Assembly (NCBI GenBank): GCA_030706735.1
Contig: JAUZNZ010000006.1
Coordinates: forward strand, 62,001 to 126,000
Length of the DNA stretch: 64,000 nucleotides
Direction: 5' to 3'
Origin: Bacteroidota bacterium
GTDB taxonomy: Bacteria > Bacteroidota > Bacteroidia > Chitinophagales > Chitinophagaceae
The translations under genes were made by a program, and so were the position numbers. A model generated the notes under the pieces. That model searched no databases. It was given only the letters and a program-made list of their open reading frames with translations, and was not told where the DNA came from. Shown here piece by piece: positions 20,984 to 29,948 of the stretch (position 1 is its first letter; each line of letters begins with the position of its first letter).

Positions 20984-23533
20984 ATGCATCTCAGGGAGAC
21001 GGTCGGATATCGCGTCATCCGGGAATGGATGGCTGCGGGGGGGCGCGAGCCTTTTGCCTTCCAGGAAACGACCTGGCAGCATATCCTGGATGGTCGATCC
21101 GGATTGGTCAATGCGCCTACGGGCTGCGGCAAGACCTATTCGGTATTTCTGGGGGCCCTCATCGATTTCATCAATCTCCATCCTGACACCTATAAGACAA
21201 AGTCAGCTAACGGCCTGCAGTTGCTTTGGATCACGCCATTGAGAGCCCTTGCGAAGGACATCGGCCGCGCGATGGAGGAGGTCATCCGAGAAACGGGGAT
21301 GAGCTGGCGGGTGGGCATACGGAATGGCGATACGGAGCTTAGCGAGCGTCAAAAACAAAAGCGGCGGATGCCCGAGGTCCTGATCACCACGCCCGAAAGC
21401 CTTCATTTATTGTTGGCTCAAAAAGACTATCCCGGCTTATTCCGGTCGCTGAAGATCCTGGCTGTCGATGAGTGGCATGAGCTGCTGGGCAGCAAGCGTG
21501 GCGTTCAGGTAGAACTCGCCGTGTCGCGGATCGTAGGCATAGCCTCAAGCCACAAGCCACAAGTTGCAAGTGGGGGCGAAGAAGATGCGATGGTCAAGGA
21601 TATTTCCGTTTGGGGGATCAGTGCAACCATCGGCAACCTGGATGAAGCGAAAGAGGTATTGCTATCGCCTTTGAATGCATCCGCGGCCCCCGCCGCGGGC
21701 GTCATTGTCAGGGCGCAAATCGACAAGCCCATCGACGTGGAGTCCATCCTGCCGGACGAGATCGAGAACTATCCCTGGGCGGGTCATCTGGGACTGAAGC
21801 TCATCCATAAGGTGATACCTATTCTGCTGGAGAGCCGGACGACGCTGATCTTTATAAATACGAGGGGCATGAGTGAGACCTGGTATCAGTCCCTGTTGTC
21901 TGCCTGTCCTGACCTGGCCGGAGCCATCGCTTTGCATCATGGATCGATCGATATGGGGTTGCGCACCTGGGTGGAGGAGGCTCTGCATGAAGGCAAACTG
22001 AAGGCCGTAGTGTGTACGGCAAGCCTGGACCTGGGTGTGGACTTTCGGCCGGTGGAGACCGTTATCCAGGTCGGCAGCCCGAAAGGCGTGGCGAGATTTT
22101 TACAAAGGGCGGGAAGGAGCGGGCACCAGCCCGGGCAGGTTAGCAAGATCTGGTTCCTGCCTACACACTCCCTCGAGTTGGTGGAGGCTGCAGCCCTTAA
22201 ATCGGCGATCCGCATCAATTTTATTGAGAGCCGGACTCCGATGACGATGTGCTTCGACGTGCTGATACAATACCTCTCCACGCTGGCCATTTCAGACGGC
22301 TTTTTCCCGGACGATATTTTAAGGGAGGTGAGATCCACCTATTGCTTTTGCGACCTCAGCGAAGACGAATGGAATAATATCCTGTATTTTATCACGGAGG
22401 GGGGCGCGGCCCTGGGCCAGTACGATGAATTCAGGAAGGTCGAGGTGACCGAAACCGGCCTATATAAGATCAACAGTCGCCGTATCGCCATGCGACACCG
22501 GTTGCATATCGGGACCATCGTCAGCGATACGATGCTGAAGGTAAAATTTATCAGCGGAGGCTATGTTGGCGTCATCGAAGAATATTTTATTTCCAGGTTA
22601 AGTCCGGGAGATGTATTTACTTTGGCCGGGCGCCGGCTTGAATTCGTGATGATCAAGGATATGACGGCGCTGGTGAGAAAGTCCGCCGCCAGGAAGTCCA
22701 TTGTCCCGAGCTGGAATGGTGGGCGGATGCCGTTGTCTGCCAATCTGGGCCTGATGTTGCGCAGGAAACTTAACGAAGCGTCTGCCCTGGTGAGCCGTCG
22801 TTCCGGAAAGCAGGCGGCAGATATCGAACTGGAGGCCTTGAAGCCACTCTTCGCCTTGCAGGCGGGACTTTCACATGTGCCGGTGGAGGATGAATTGCTT
22901 ATCGAACAGATCGAGACCCGGGATGGTTTCCATCTTTTCGTTTACCCCTTTGAAGGCAGGTTGGTGCATGAGGCGATGGCGGCCCTATTGTCATTCCGGA
23001 TCAGCCGGATCACGGCGATCAGTTTTTCGTTTGCGATGAATGACTACGGGTTCGAGCTTCTGAGCGATCAACCTATTCCCGTGGACGATTCGAACGTTTA
23101 TGAGCTCTTTGCCTGTGGGGACCTGAGCGGCGATATTCAGCGAAGCGTGAACAGTGCCGAAATGGCCAGGCGAAAATTCAGGGATATTGCCGTGATCGGG
23201 GGACTGATCTTCCAGGGATATCCCGGAGAATTCAAAAAAGCCAGGCACCTGCAGTCATCGGCCTCTTTGCTATTCAATGTATTCAGCGAGTATGATCCGC
23301 ATAACCTGCTGATCCGGCAGGCCTATAATGAAGTAATGGCCCAACAGATGGAAGAGGAGCGATTGAGGAATATGCTGGAACGGATCCAAAAAGGCCGGAT
23401 CGTCCTCCGTTTTCCGCAGCAATTGACGCCATTCTGTTTTCCCCTGAAAGTCGATAGCATGCGGGAGGATCTCTCTTCGGAAAAATTGGAGGACCGGGTC
23501 AGGAAAATGCAAGCGCAGTTAAACAGAATTTAA
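20984..23533 (+). CDS. Ligase-associated DNA damage response DEXH-box helicase (Lhr-core-like)
   Basis: NAPTGCGKTYSVFL (Walker A), AVDEWHELL (DEVH-like box), VWGISATIGNL, FLQRAGRSGHQPGQ (motif VI). Confidence 0.92.
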   Translation: MHLRETVGYRVIREWMAAGGREPFAFQETTWQHILDGRSGLVNAPTGCGKTYSVFLGALIDFINLHPDTYKTKSANGLQLLWITPLRALAKDIGRAMEEVIRETGMSWRVGIRNGDTELSERQKQKRRMPEVLITTPESLHLLLAQKDYPGLFRSLKILAVDEWHELLGSKRGVQVELAVSRIVGIASSHKPQVASGGEEDAMVKDISVWGISATIGNLDEAKEVLLSPLNASAAPAAGVIVRAQIDKPIDVESILPDEIENYPWAGHLGLKLIHKVIPILLESRTTLIFINTRGMSETWYQSLLSACPDLAGAIALHHGSIDMGLRTWVEEALHEGKLKAVVCTASLDLGVDFRPVETVIQVGSPKGVARFLQRAGRSGHQPGQVSKIWFLPTHSLELVEAAALKSAIRINFIESRTPMTMCFDVLIQYLSTLAISDGFFPDDILREVRSTYCFCDLSEDEWNNILYFITEGGAALGQYDEFRKVEVTETGLYKINSRRIAMRHRLHIGTIVSDTMLKVKFISGGYVGVIEEYFISRLSPGDVFTLAGRRLEFVMIKDMTALVRKSAARKSIVPSWNGGRMPLSANLGLMLRRKLNEASALVSRRSGKQAADIELEALKPLFALQAGLSHVPVEDELLIEQIETRDGFHLFVYPFEGRLVHEAMAALLSFRISRITAISFSFAMNDYGFELLSDQPIPVDDSNVYELFACGDLSGDIQRSVNSAEMARRKFRDIAVIGGLIFQGYPGEFKKARHLQSSASLLFNVFSEYDPHNLLIRQAYNEVMAQQMEEERLRNMLERIQKGRIVLRFPQQLTPFCFPLKVDSMREDLSSEKLEDRVRKMQAQLNRI
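21541..21568 (+). repeat. Heptanucleotide tandem repeat (AGCCTCA AGCCACA AGCCACA AGTTGCA) inside the helicase gene
   Basis: Four consecutive 7-mers of consensus AGYYNCA, encoding the linker SSHKPQVAS. Confidence 0.7.
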
Positions 23534-23542
23534 CGATTGAAT

Positions 23543-24016
23543 ATGAAAAAAACGCTCTTTATCATTCTGATCGTGCTGGGTCTTATCCAGTTCATCCGGC
23601 CGACCTTGAACGTATCCACGGTTGTGTCCTCCAATGATATCAATCGGCGCTATCCCGTACCAGACAGCGTATTGAAGCTATTGAAGCGCTCCTGTTACGA
23701 TTGTCATAGCAACAATACGGTTTATCCCTGGTATGACAGGGTGCAGCCCGTTGCCTGGTGGCTGCAATATCACGTCAATCATGGAAAGCGGGGCCTGAAC
23801 TTCTCTGAATTCCTGACCTATACCCCAAAACGGAAAGTGCACAAATTGCAAAGTATCAGCGACCTGATCAAGAGCGATGACATGCCGCTGAGCAGCTATC
23901 TGTGGATACATACCTATGCGAAGCTGAATGACGGCGACAAATCGCTGATCACGCATTGGGCGGATAGCCTGCGTGAGGTTATCGCTCCCGACACCCTTGC
24001 CCAAGCCGGCAAGTAG
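23543..24016 (+). CDS. Membrane-anchored haem-binding domain protein (one CXXCH)
   Basis: MKKTLFIILIVLGLIQFIRP anchor; RSCYDCHSNNTVYPWYDRVQPVAWWLQYHV resembles the haem-binding domain family. Confidence 0.8.
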   Translation: MKKTLFIILIVLGLIQFIRPTLNVSTVVSSNDINRRYPVPDSVLKLLKRSCYDCHSNNTVYPWYDRVQPVAWWLQYHVNHGKRGLNFSEFLTYTPKRKVHKLQSISDLIKSDDMPLSSYLWIHTYAKLNDGDKSLITHWADSLREVIAPDTLAQAGK

Positions 24017-24532
24017 CTAGGATAGATGCTTGAGCTGGGTCGCGTAAAGGATGATGAAGACAGCCGGTATGATCAGGCTGGTCACCAGGGTAACTCCTAT
24101 CATCGCGCCCGTCCCGATAAAGATGAACAGCGCTACCACAGGCACGATCTCACCGATCACATATAACGAGAAGCCCATTTTTTTTCGCTGGCGCATCTGG
24201 GTGGCCCCATAAAAACACAGCACGTACCCAATCAATGCAAGGAGTAAGATGGGAATCCTGTTCTCAAACATCTTATGATACATTTCGAGCATTTCCGGTC
24301 CCATCATCTTTTTTGCAAAGTCAGGGAGATTATCGAGGCTTCCCTGCTTTTGAAGCATCAATTCATAGGTCGCCTGTGCGGTGAAGAATCCGTACACCGA
24401 AAAGATTAAACCCAGGCCGCATCCGATATAGGTCAGGATGGTGAGGACATTAAGGGTCTCGGGGACCTTCTTCTTTTCGGGATCCCAATTTGCTGCATTG
24501 CCGGCCGGTTGTTTTTGTTGGATATCCGTCAT
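24017..24532 (-). CDS. Integral membrane hypothetical protein
   Basis: Multiple hydrophobic segments; intact ORF with good start. Confidence 0.7.
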   Translation of the reverse strand: MTDIQQKQPAGNAANWDPEKKKVPETLNVLTILTYIGCGLGLIFSVYGFFTAQATYELMLQKQGSLDNLPDFAKKMMGPEMLEMYHKMFENRIPILLLALIGYVLCFYGATQMRQRKKMGFSLYVIGEIVPVVALFIFIGTGAMIGVTLVTSLIIPAVFIILYATQLKHLS

Positions 24533-24614
24533 GAGTTAGTTATTTTTGTCGGTCTAAGTAAATACAATTTTTAATCACTTCAAAGCGGATCACCCCATTA
24601 TTTCAGCATTTATT

Positions 24615-25277
24615 ATGCAACCTCCCGTTCCATTCCATTTCAAAGAGCAGCATTTATGGCTTTCGGCTGACCGGTGTATCTTCTGGGAAGAGGAGCAGGC
24701 GCTGATCGTTTCCGATCTGCATTTCGGGAAGACGGGGCACTTCCGGAAACATGGGATCGCGGTGCCGCAGGCCGTTTACCGTGAGGACCTTCAACGATTG
24801 CTGATGCAGATCCAATATTTCCGACCCAGGCAACTGCTGATCGCGGGCGACCTTTTCCATAGCCGTGAAAACAAGGAATTGGAATTATTCTTAAAGTGGA
24901 GGAAAGACTTTGCCGGCCTGGCGATCCGGCTTATCAAGGGCAATCATGATATTCTGCATGAGGACTGGTATGAGGCGGCGGAGATCATGATCAGTCCGGA
25001 CAAATGGCAGGCAGGGGATTTCCTCTTTATGCATGATATCGGGTCTTCGGCCGGTGAGACGGATTCCGGCCTTTATGCCTTTACCGGCCATATCCACCCG
25101 GGGATCCGGATAAATGGGATGGGTAAGCAAAGCTTACAATTCCCTTGTTTTTACTTCGGGGCCAGCCATGCGCTGCTGCCTGCATTTGGACGCTTCACCG
25201 GAATGGTCAGTATCGAGCCAGGTGGGGATGACCATGTTTTCGCCATTGTTAAGGACAAGGTCATGCAATTTCAGTGA
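24615..25277 (+). CDS. pdeM: Ligase-associated DNA damage response endonuclease PdeM (metallophosphoesterase)
   Basis: VSDLHFGKTGHFRKHG, IAGDLFHSR, KGNHDIL, FTGHIHPG metallophosphoesterase motifs; locus context. Confidence 0.9.
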   Translation: MQPPVPFHFKEQHLWLSADRCIFWEEEQALIVSDLHFGKTGHFRKHGIAVPQAVYREDLQRLLMQIQYFRPRQLLIAGDLFHSRENKELELFLKWRKDFAGLAIRLIKGNHDILHEDWYEAAEIMISPDKWQAGDFLFMHDIGSSAGETDSGLYAFTGHIHPGIRINGMGKQSLQFPCFYFGASHALLPAFGRFTGMVSIEPGGDDHVFAIVKDKVMQFQ

Positions 25278-26027
25278 TCAGTTCATTTTCTTCTTTAGCA
25301 CGCTAACCTGATCCTGAAGATTACTCACCAGGCTGGCCAGCTGATTTACATCCCATCGTTGCTGCGTATTCGCCTTGCTCATGATCATCTGGGCCTTCCA
25401 TACTTCAAGCACATCATCGGCATTCATGTTGTATGGTTGGTATGCCGTATTGTCGCTGACCATGGTCAGTTTAGTCCTGGATTTGTTGTTCTTCAGCACT
25501 CTCTTATACACTATCCCTTCATTGCGCGAAACGACGACATAGGTTTGGTTGCTCTTCACAGCCTCCAGATCCTCTACCTTTTCGCCGACGATGATCGAGC
25601 CGCTTGGGGTAGGCAGCATGGAATCGCCGACGATCTCAAATGCGCGATAGGTGCCCGGCGCAAGCATGGGCAAAGTGAAGGTGTTCAATTCGTCCAGGAA
25701 TTCGGGATCGGCATAACCCGCAAGGTAGCCGGCAGCCGCCTTAACGGGAACAAGCTGTATCTCGTTGGAGGCCGCAGCCATTTTCTGCGCCCGCCTCTTG
25801 GAGAGGTAGCTGCCCTTGGTATCGCTTAGCTCTTTGCGAAGCAATTCATCCAGGGTTAGTTTGAACAGGTCGCCAACGATCTCGAGCACTTCGATCCGGG
25901 GCTCCGCCCGCTCCTCCTCATAAGCTCCCAGAAGCGATCGCTTGATCTTCAGCTTAGTAGCAAACTCTTCCTGGGTCCAACCCCTCAGCTTGCGAAGGTA
26001 TTTCAGGTTTTTTCCTGCAACAGACAT
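25278..26027 (-). CDS. HTH (XRE) + S24/LexA-like peptidase transcriptional regulator
   Basis: N-terminal HTH (NLKYLRKLRGWTQEEFATKLKIKRSLLGAYEEERAEP); S24 serine motif GDSMLPTPSGS, lysine motif VYKRV, candidate Ala-Gly site in VKAAAGYLAGY. Confidence 0.85.
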   Translation of the reverse strand: MSVAGKNLKYLRKLRGWTQEEFATKLKIKRSLLGAYEEERAEPRIEVLEIVGDLFKLTLDELLRKELSDTKGSYLSKRRAQKMAAASNEIQLVPVKAAAGYLAGYADPEFLDELNTFTLPMLAPGTYRAFEIVGDSMLPTPSGSIIVGEKVEDLEAVKSNQTYVVVSRNEGIVYKRVLKNNKSRTKLTMVSDNTAYQPYNMNADDVLEVWKAQMIMSKANTQQRWDVNQLASLVSNLQDQVSVLKKKMN

Positions 26028-26029
26028 AG

Positions 26030-26086
26030 ACTAATAAATTTAGTTTACTTGAGGGAAAAATTACTAAATAATCCTAAAATTACTAG
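26030..26086. promoter_or_regulatory. Candidate operator: clustered ACTAA/TTAGT half-sites upstream of the S24 regulator
   Basis: ACTAA (26030), TTAGT (26040), ACTAA (26063), ACTAG (26082), plus direct repeat AAAATTACTA at 26057 and 26076 (19 nt apart). Confidence 0.4.
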
Positions 26087-26247
26087 TTTTTTTTGTCGCT
26101 CCAAAAAAACTTTTATCGCAGCGGATCGCAATCACCTGGCCGGGAGCTGAACCTGGGCTGCATTATGGCCAAGCGTAGTATTCAAGACATTGCAAATCAG
26201 CCGTATATCAGCATGCCGGCCAAAATCAGCTTCACAATGGTTTTCCG

Positions 26248-26255
26248 TACCTTTG
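26248..26255 (+). promoter_or_regulatory. Bacteroidetes -7 box TACCTTTG upstream of secA
   Basis: Exact TAnnTTTG; about 92 nt upstream of secA ATG. Confidence 0.45.
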
Positions 26256-26347
26256 CTTCCCTGTCAATTTGGCCTACAAGCAAGCGTAGCACCATATTTG
26301 ACCTTGTAACCTGTTTTTTGACAAGAATCATTCAACCTTACAATATT

Positions 26348-29300
26348 ATGTTAGGCATATTATCGAAGATATTTGGAGGGAACAAGTCCGAAAAAGATAT
26401 CCGTATCATCCGTCCTCTTGTGGAAGAGATCAACGGGCATTTTTCAGCCCTCCAATCCCTTACCAACGACCAATTGCGGGCGAAGACACAGGAGTTCAAG
26501 GGACGGATCCGCGAATACCTTTCGAAGATCGATACCGACATGGCCGAGCTCAGCAAAAGAGCCGAGGAGTTGCCATTCAGCGATATCGGCGGGAAGGACC
26601 TCCTTTACCAGGAGGTGGATAAACTTAAGAAAGAGCGCGACGATCAGATCGAAGAAGTGTTGGAGACCCTGCTGCCCGAGGCATTCGCCGTTGTCAAGGA
26701 GACAGCCCGCCGCTTCGCGCAGAACCAGGAGGTCATTGCCACAGCGACGGATCTGGATCGTGAATTGAGCGTCAGGAAAGATTTTATCCGTATAGAGGGC
26801 GACCAGGCCGTTTACAGCAACAGTTGGATGGCTGCAGGCAGCATGGTCACCTGGAACATGATCCATTATGATGTGCAATTGATCGGCGGTACGGTCCTGC
26901 ACCAGGGAAAGATCGCAGAAATGGCCACGGGCGAAGGCAAGACGCTCGTATCGACCCTGCCGGCCTATCTGAACGCATTGGCAGGCGAAGGCGTTCATAT
27001 CGTAACGGTGAATGACTACCTGGCCCGGCGCGACTCCGAATGGAACGGGCCGATCTTCGAATGGCTTGGGCTTACGGTGGATTGCATCGACAAACATGAA
27101 CCGAACAGCGAATCCCGTCGCAGGGCTTACTATGCAGATATCACCTACGGCACTAATAACGAATTCGGATTTGATTACCTCCGGGATAATATGGTCCACT
27201 CTCCCGATGAAATGGTGCAGCGAAAGCATCACTATGCCATGGTGGACGAAGTCGACAGCGTCCTGATCGACGATGCCAGGACACCCCTCATCATTTCAGG
27301 TCCGGTGCCGAAAGGCGACGATCAGCAATATCATATTTTGAAAGGCCGGGTAGAAAAGCTGTTCGAGGCGCAGCGGAGAGTGACGAATCAGTTCCTGAAC
27401 GAGGCGAAGAAGAAGATCGCCGAAGGCAATGACGACCCGAAAGATGCCGGGCTGGCCCTGGTGAGGGCGCATCGCGGGTTGCCCAAATCGGGTCCCCTGA
27501 TCAAGTTCCTGAGCGAACCGGGGATCCGTGTCAAACTCCAAAAATCGGAGAACTATTATCTTGCCGACCAGCAAAAGGAAATGCCGAAGGTGGATGCGGA
27601 GCTCTACTTCCATATCGATGAGAAGAACAACTCGGTGGACCTGACCGATAAGGGCATTCAAATGATCACGCGAGAAGGCGAAGATCCGGAATTCTTCATC
27701 ATACCGGACATCGGCATACACCTTGCCGAAATTGAAAAGAGCGAACTGACCCCCGAAGAACGACTTCAACGCAAAGAGGCGCTCCTGAACGATTATGCCG
27801 TTAAGGCCGACCGCATCCATACGGTTCAGCAATTGCTCAAGGCCTACACTCTCTTCGACAAGGATATCGAATACGTAGTGCTCGACGGCCAGGTCAAGAT
27901 CGTCGATGAGCAGACTGGCCGTATCCTCGATGGCCGGAGATATAGCGACGGGTTGCATCAGGCCATCGAAGCCAAGGAGAACGTAAAGATCGAGGCGGCC
28001 ACGCAGACTTACGCCACCGTAACCCTGCAGAACTATTTTCGTATGTACCACAAGCTGGCGGGCATGACCGGGACGGCCGAAACAGAAGCCGCCGAGTTCT
28101 GGGATATCTATAAACTGGATGTGGTCACCATCCCTACCAATGTGCCGGCGATCCGTAAAGATTCCCAGGACCTGGTGTATAAGACCAAGCGGGAAAAATA
28201 TAAGGCGGTTATCGACGAGATCGAAAGATTGCGGGCGGCCGGGAGACCGTCGCTGGTCGGCACGACCAATGTCGAGGTCAGCGAGTTGCTAAGCAAAATG
28301 TTGCAGGTAAAGAAGATCCCCCACAATGTGCTTAACGCCAAACAGCATGCCCGCGAAGCCCAGATCGTAGCGGAAGCGGGATTGGCCGGCGCCGTGACGA
28401 TCGCCACCAATATGGCCGGTCGGGGTACGGATATCAAACTCGGGCCCGGCGTCAAAGAGGCGGGCGGCCTGGCGATCATCGGCACGGAGCGGCATGAGAG
28501 CCGGCGGGTGGACAGGCAGTTGCGCGGACGTTCGGCCCGCCAGGGAGATCCGGGCACCACGCAGTTCTACGTATCCCTCGAAGATGACCTGATGCGCATG
28601 TTCGGTAGCGAACGCATCGCGGCGATCATGGATAAGATGGGCTATAAGGAAGGGGAGGTGATCCAGCACAGCATGGTGACGAAGAGTATCGAGCGGGCGC
28701 AGAAAAAGGTGGAGGAGAACAATTTCGGCATCAGGAAAAGGTTGCTCGAGTATGACGACGTCATGAACAAGCAGCGCAATGTGGTCTATAAGAAGCGCAG
28801 CCATGCCCTGTTCGGGGAAAGGCTTGCCCTGGATCTGGACAATGCATTTTATATTGTGGCGGAAGGAAATGTGAGTTCATTCAAGGAACAGGACGACTAT
28901 GAAGGGTTTAAAATGTCAGCCATCGTCAATTTCGGTATCGATACGTCGATCAGCCAGGACGAATACCTGAAAGGCGACACGAATCAGCTGGCGGAAAAAT
29001 TATACCAGGAGGCTACCCAGAATTATGAGCGCAAGCTCGATGAGCTGCGTAAGCAGGCCTATCCCGTATTCAAGAATATCCGCCTCACGCGCGGTCCTCA
29101 GATCGAGAACGTGGTCGTTCCATTTACGGATGGAAAGAAGGCGATCAACGTTCATGCCAACCTGCAGCGTACCCTCAACACCGAAGGGCGCGAGCTAATG
29201 AATGCCGTCGAACGCCAAATCACCTTGTCCATTATCGATGAGGCATGGAAGGAACATCTCCGGTCCATGGATGACCTGAAGCAAAGCGTTCAGACCGCCT

Positions 29301-29695
29301 ACCTGGAACAGAAAGATCCCCTGATCATCTATAAGATGGAGGCATTCAACCTATTCAGGCTCATGGATAGTGAAGTCAACAGGGATATAGTCGGCTTTCT
29401 CAGTCATTGCGGCATTCCGGGAGGCAGTCAGCCCAATGAGATACGTGAAGGAAGGGAACAGAAGACGGACATGAGCAAGCTCAGGGTGCGGAAAGACGAA
29501 ATGATCACCGCCCCGGGCAATGGCGCGCCCTCCGGACCGCCGCAGGAAGGAGGAAATGATTATTATGATCCTTCGGCGACGCCTGTCAAGCAGGCGCCCG
29601 TCAAAGTCGGTCCCAAGATAGGCAGGAACGATCCCTGTCCCTGCGGCAGCGGTAAGAAGTTCAAGAATTGCCATGGCAAGGAGTCGGCTGCTTGA
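26348..29695 (+). CDS. secA: Preprotein translocase subunit SecA
   Basis: MLGILSKIFGGNKSEKDI start; MATGEGKTLVSTLPAYLNAL; GRSARQGDPGTTQFYVSLEDDLMRMFG; C-terminal zinc motif RNDPCPCGSGKKFKNCHG. Start moved from 26093. Confidence 0.97.
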   Translation: MLGILSKIFGGNKSEKDIRIIRPLVEEINGHFSALQSLTNDQLRAKTQEFKGRIREYLSKIDTDMAELSKRAEELPFSDIGGKDLLYQEVDKLKKERDDQIEEVLETLLPEAFAVVKETARRFAQNQEVIATATDLDRELSVRKDFIRIEGDQAVYSNSWMAAGSMVTWNMIHYDVQLIGGTVLHQGKIAEMATGEGKTLVSTLPAYLNALAGEGVHIVTVNDYLARRDSEWNGPIFEWLGLTVDCIDKHEPNSESRRRAYYADITYGTNNEFGFDYLRDNMVHSPDEMVQRKHHYAMVDEVDSVLIDDARTPLIISGPVPKGDDQQYHILKGRVEKLFEAQRRVTNQFLNEAKKKIAEGNDDPKDAGLALVRAHRGLPKSGPLIKFLSEPGIRVKLQKSENYYLADQQKEMPKVDAELYFHIDEKNNSVDLTDKGIQMITREGEDPEFFIIPDIGIHLAEIEKSELTPEERLQRKEALLNDYAVKADRIHTVQQLLKAYTLFDKDIEYVVLDGQVKIVDEQTGRILDGRRYSDGLHQAIEAKENVKIEAATQTYATVTLQNYFRMYHKLAGMTGTAETEAAEFWDIYKLDVVTIPTNVPAIRKDSQDLVYKTKREKYKAVIDEIERLRAAGRPSLVGTTNVEVSELLSKMLQVKKIPHNVLNAKQHAREAQIVAEAGLAGAVTIATNMAGRGTDIKLGPGVKEAGGLAIIGTERHESRRVDRQLRGRSARQGDPGTTQFYVSLEDDLMRMFGSERIAAIMDKMGYKEGEVIQHSMVTKSIERAQKKVEENNFGIRKRLLEYDDVMNKQRNVVYKKRSHALFGERLALDLDNAFYIVAEGNVSSFKEQDDYEGFKMSAIVNFGIDTSISQDEYLKGDTNQLAEKLYQEATQNYERKLDELRKQAYPVFKNIRLTRGPQIENVVVPFTDGKKAINVHANLQRTLNTEGRELMNAVERQITLSIIDEAWKEHLRSMDDLKQSVQTAYLEQKDPLIIYKMEAFNLFRLMDSEVNRDIVGFLSHCGIPGGSQPNEIREGREQKTDMSKLRVRKDEMITAPGNGAPSGPPQEGGNDYYDPSATPVKQAPVKVGPKIGRNDPCPCGSGKKFKNCHGKESAA

Positions 29696-29948
29696 GGAGG
29701 GCGGGCGGACCATCCGCCGCATAAGGAAAAGGTTGTGAATATTCATCCGGACGCAGAAATTTAGATATATTTTTCAAGAATATTGTTTAAACATTGAAAA
29801 TACTCAATCCAAGAAGGTAATCATTTAACTTTCTTCGATCTCCCTACCATCCCTGATCGCCCGCTCGTCATTTTATCGGGCCGTGAATCTTAAGGGTTTG
29901 TTAATTTCAGCCACTATTTTTCATTCATTTACACAAAGCTTTACGCTC

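Noticed and set aside
21037-21043. G7 tract near the 5' end of the helicase gene as a phase-variation site
   Set aside because: Encodes normal in-frame Gly codons; a single G7 is expected by chance in GC-rich DNA and no second evidence supports switching.
26093-26347. N-terminal 85-aa extension of SecA as coding
   Set aside because: SecA proteins of this lineage begin near MLGILSKIFGG; a -7 promoter box lies inside the extension.
29701-29720. Short inverted repeat GGCGGA-CCA-TCCGCC after secA
   Set aside because: Six-bp stem, 3-nt loop and no T-tract; too weak to call as a terminator.
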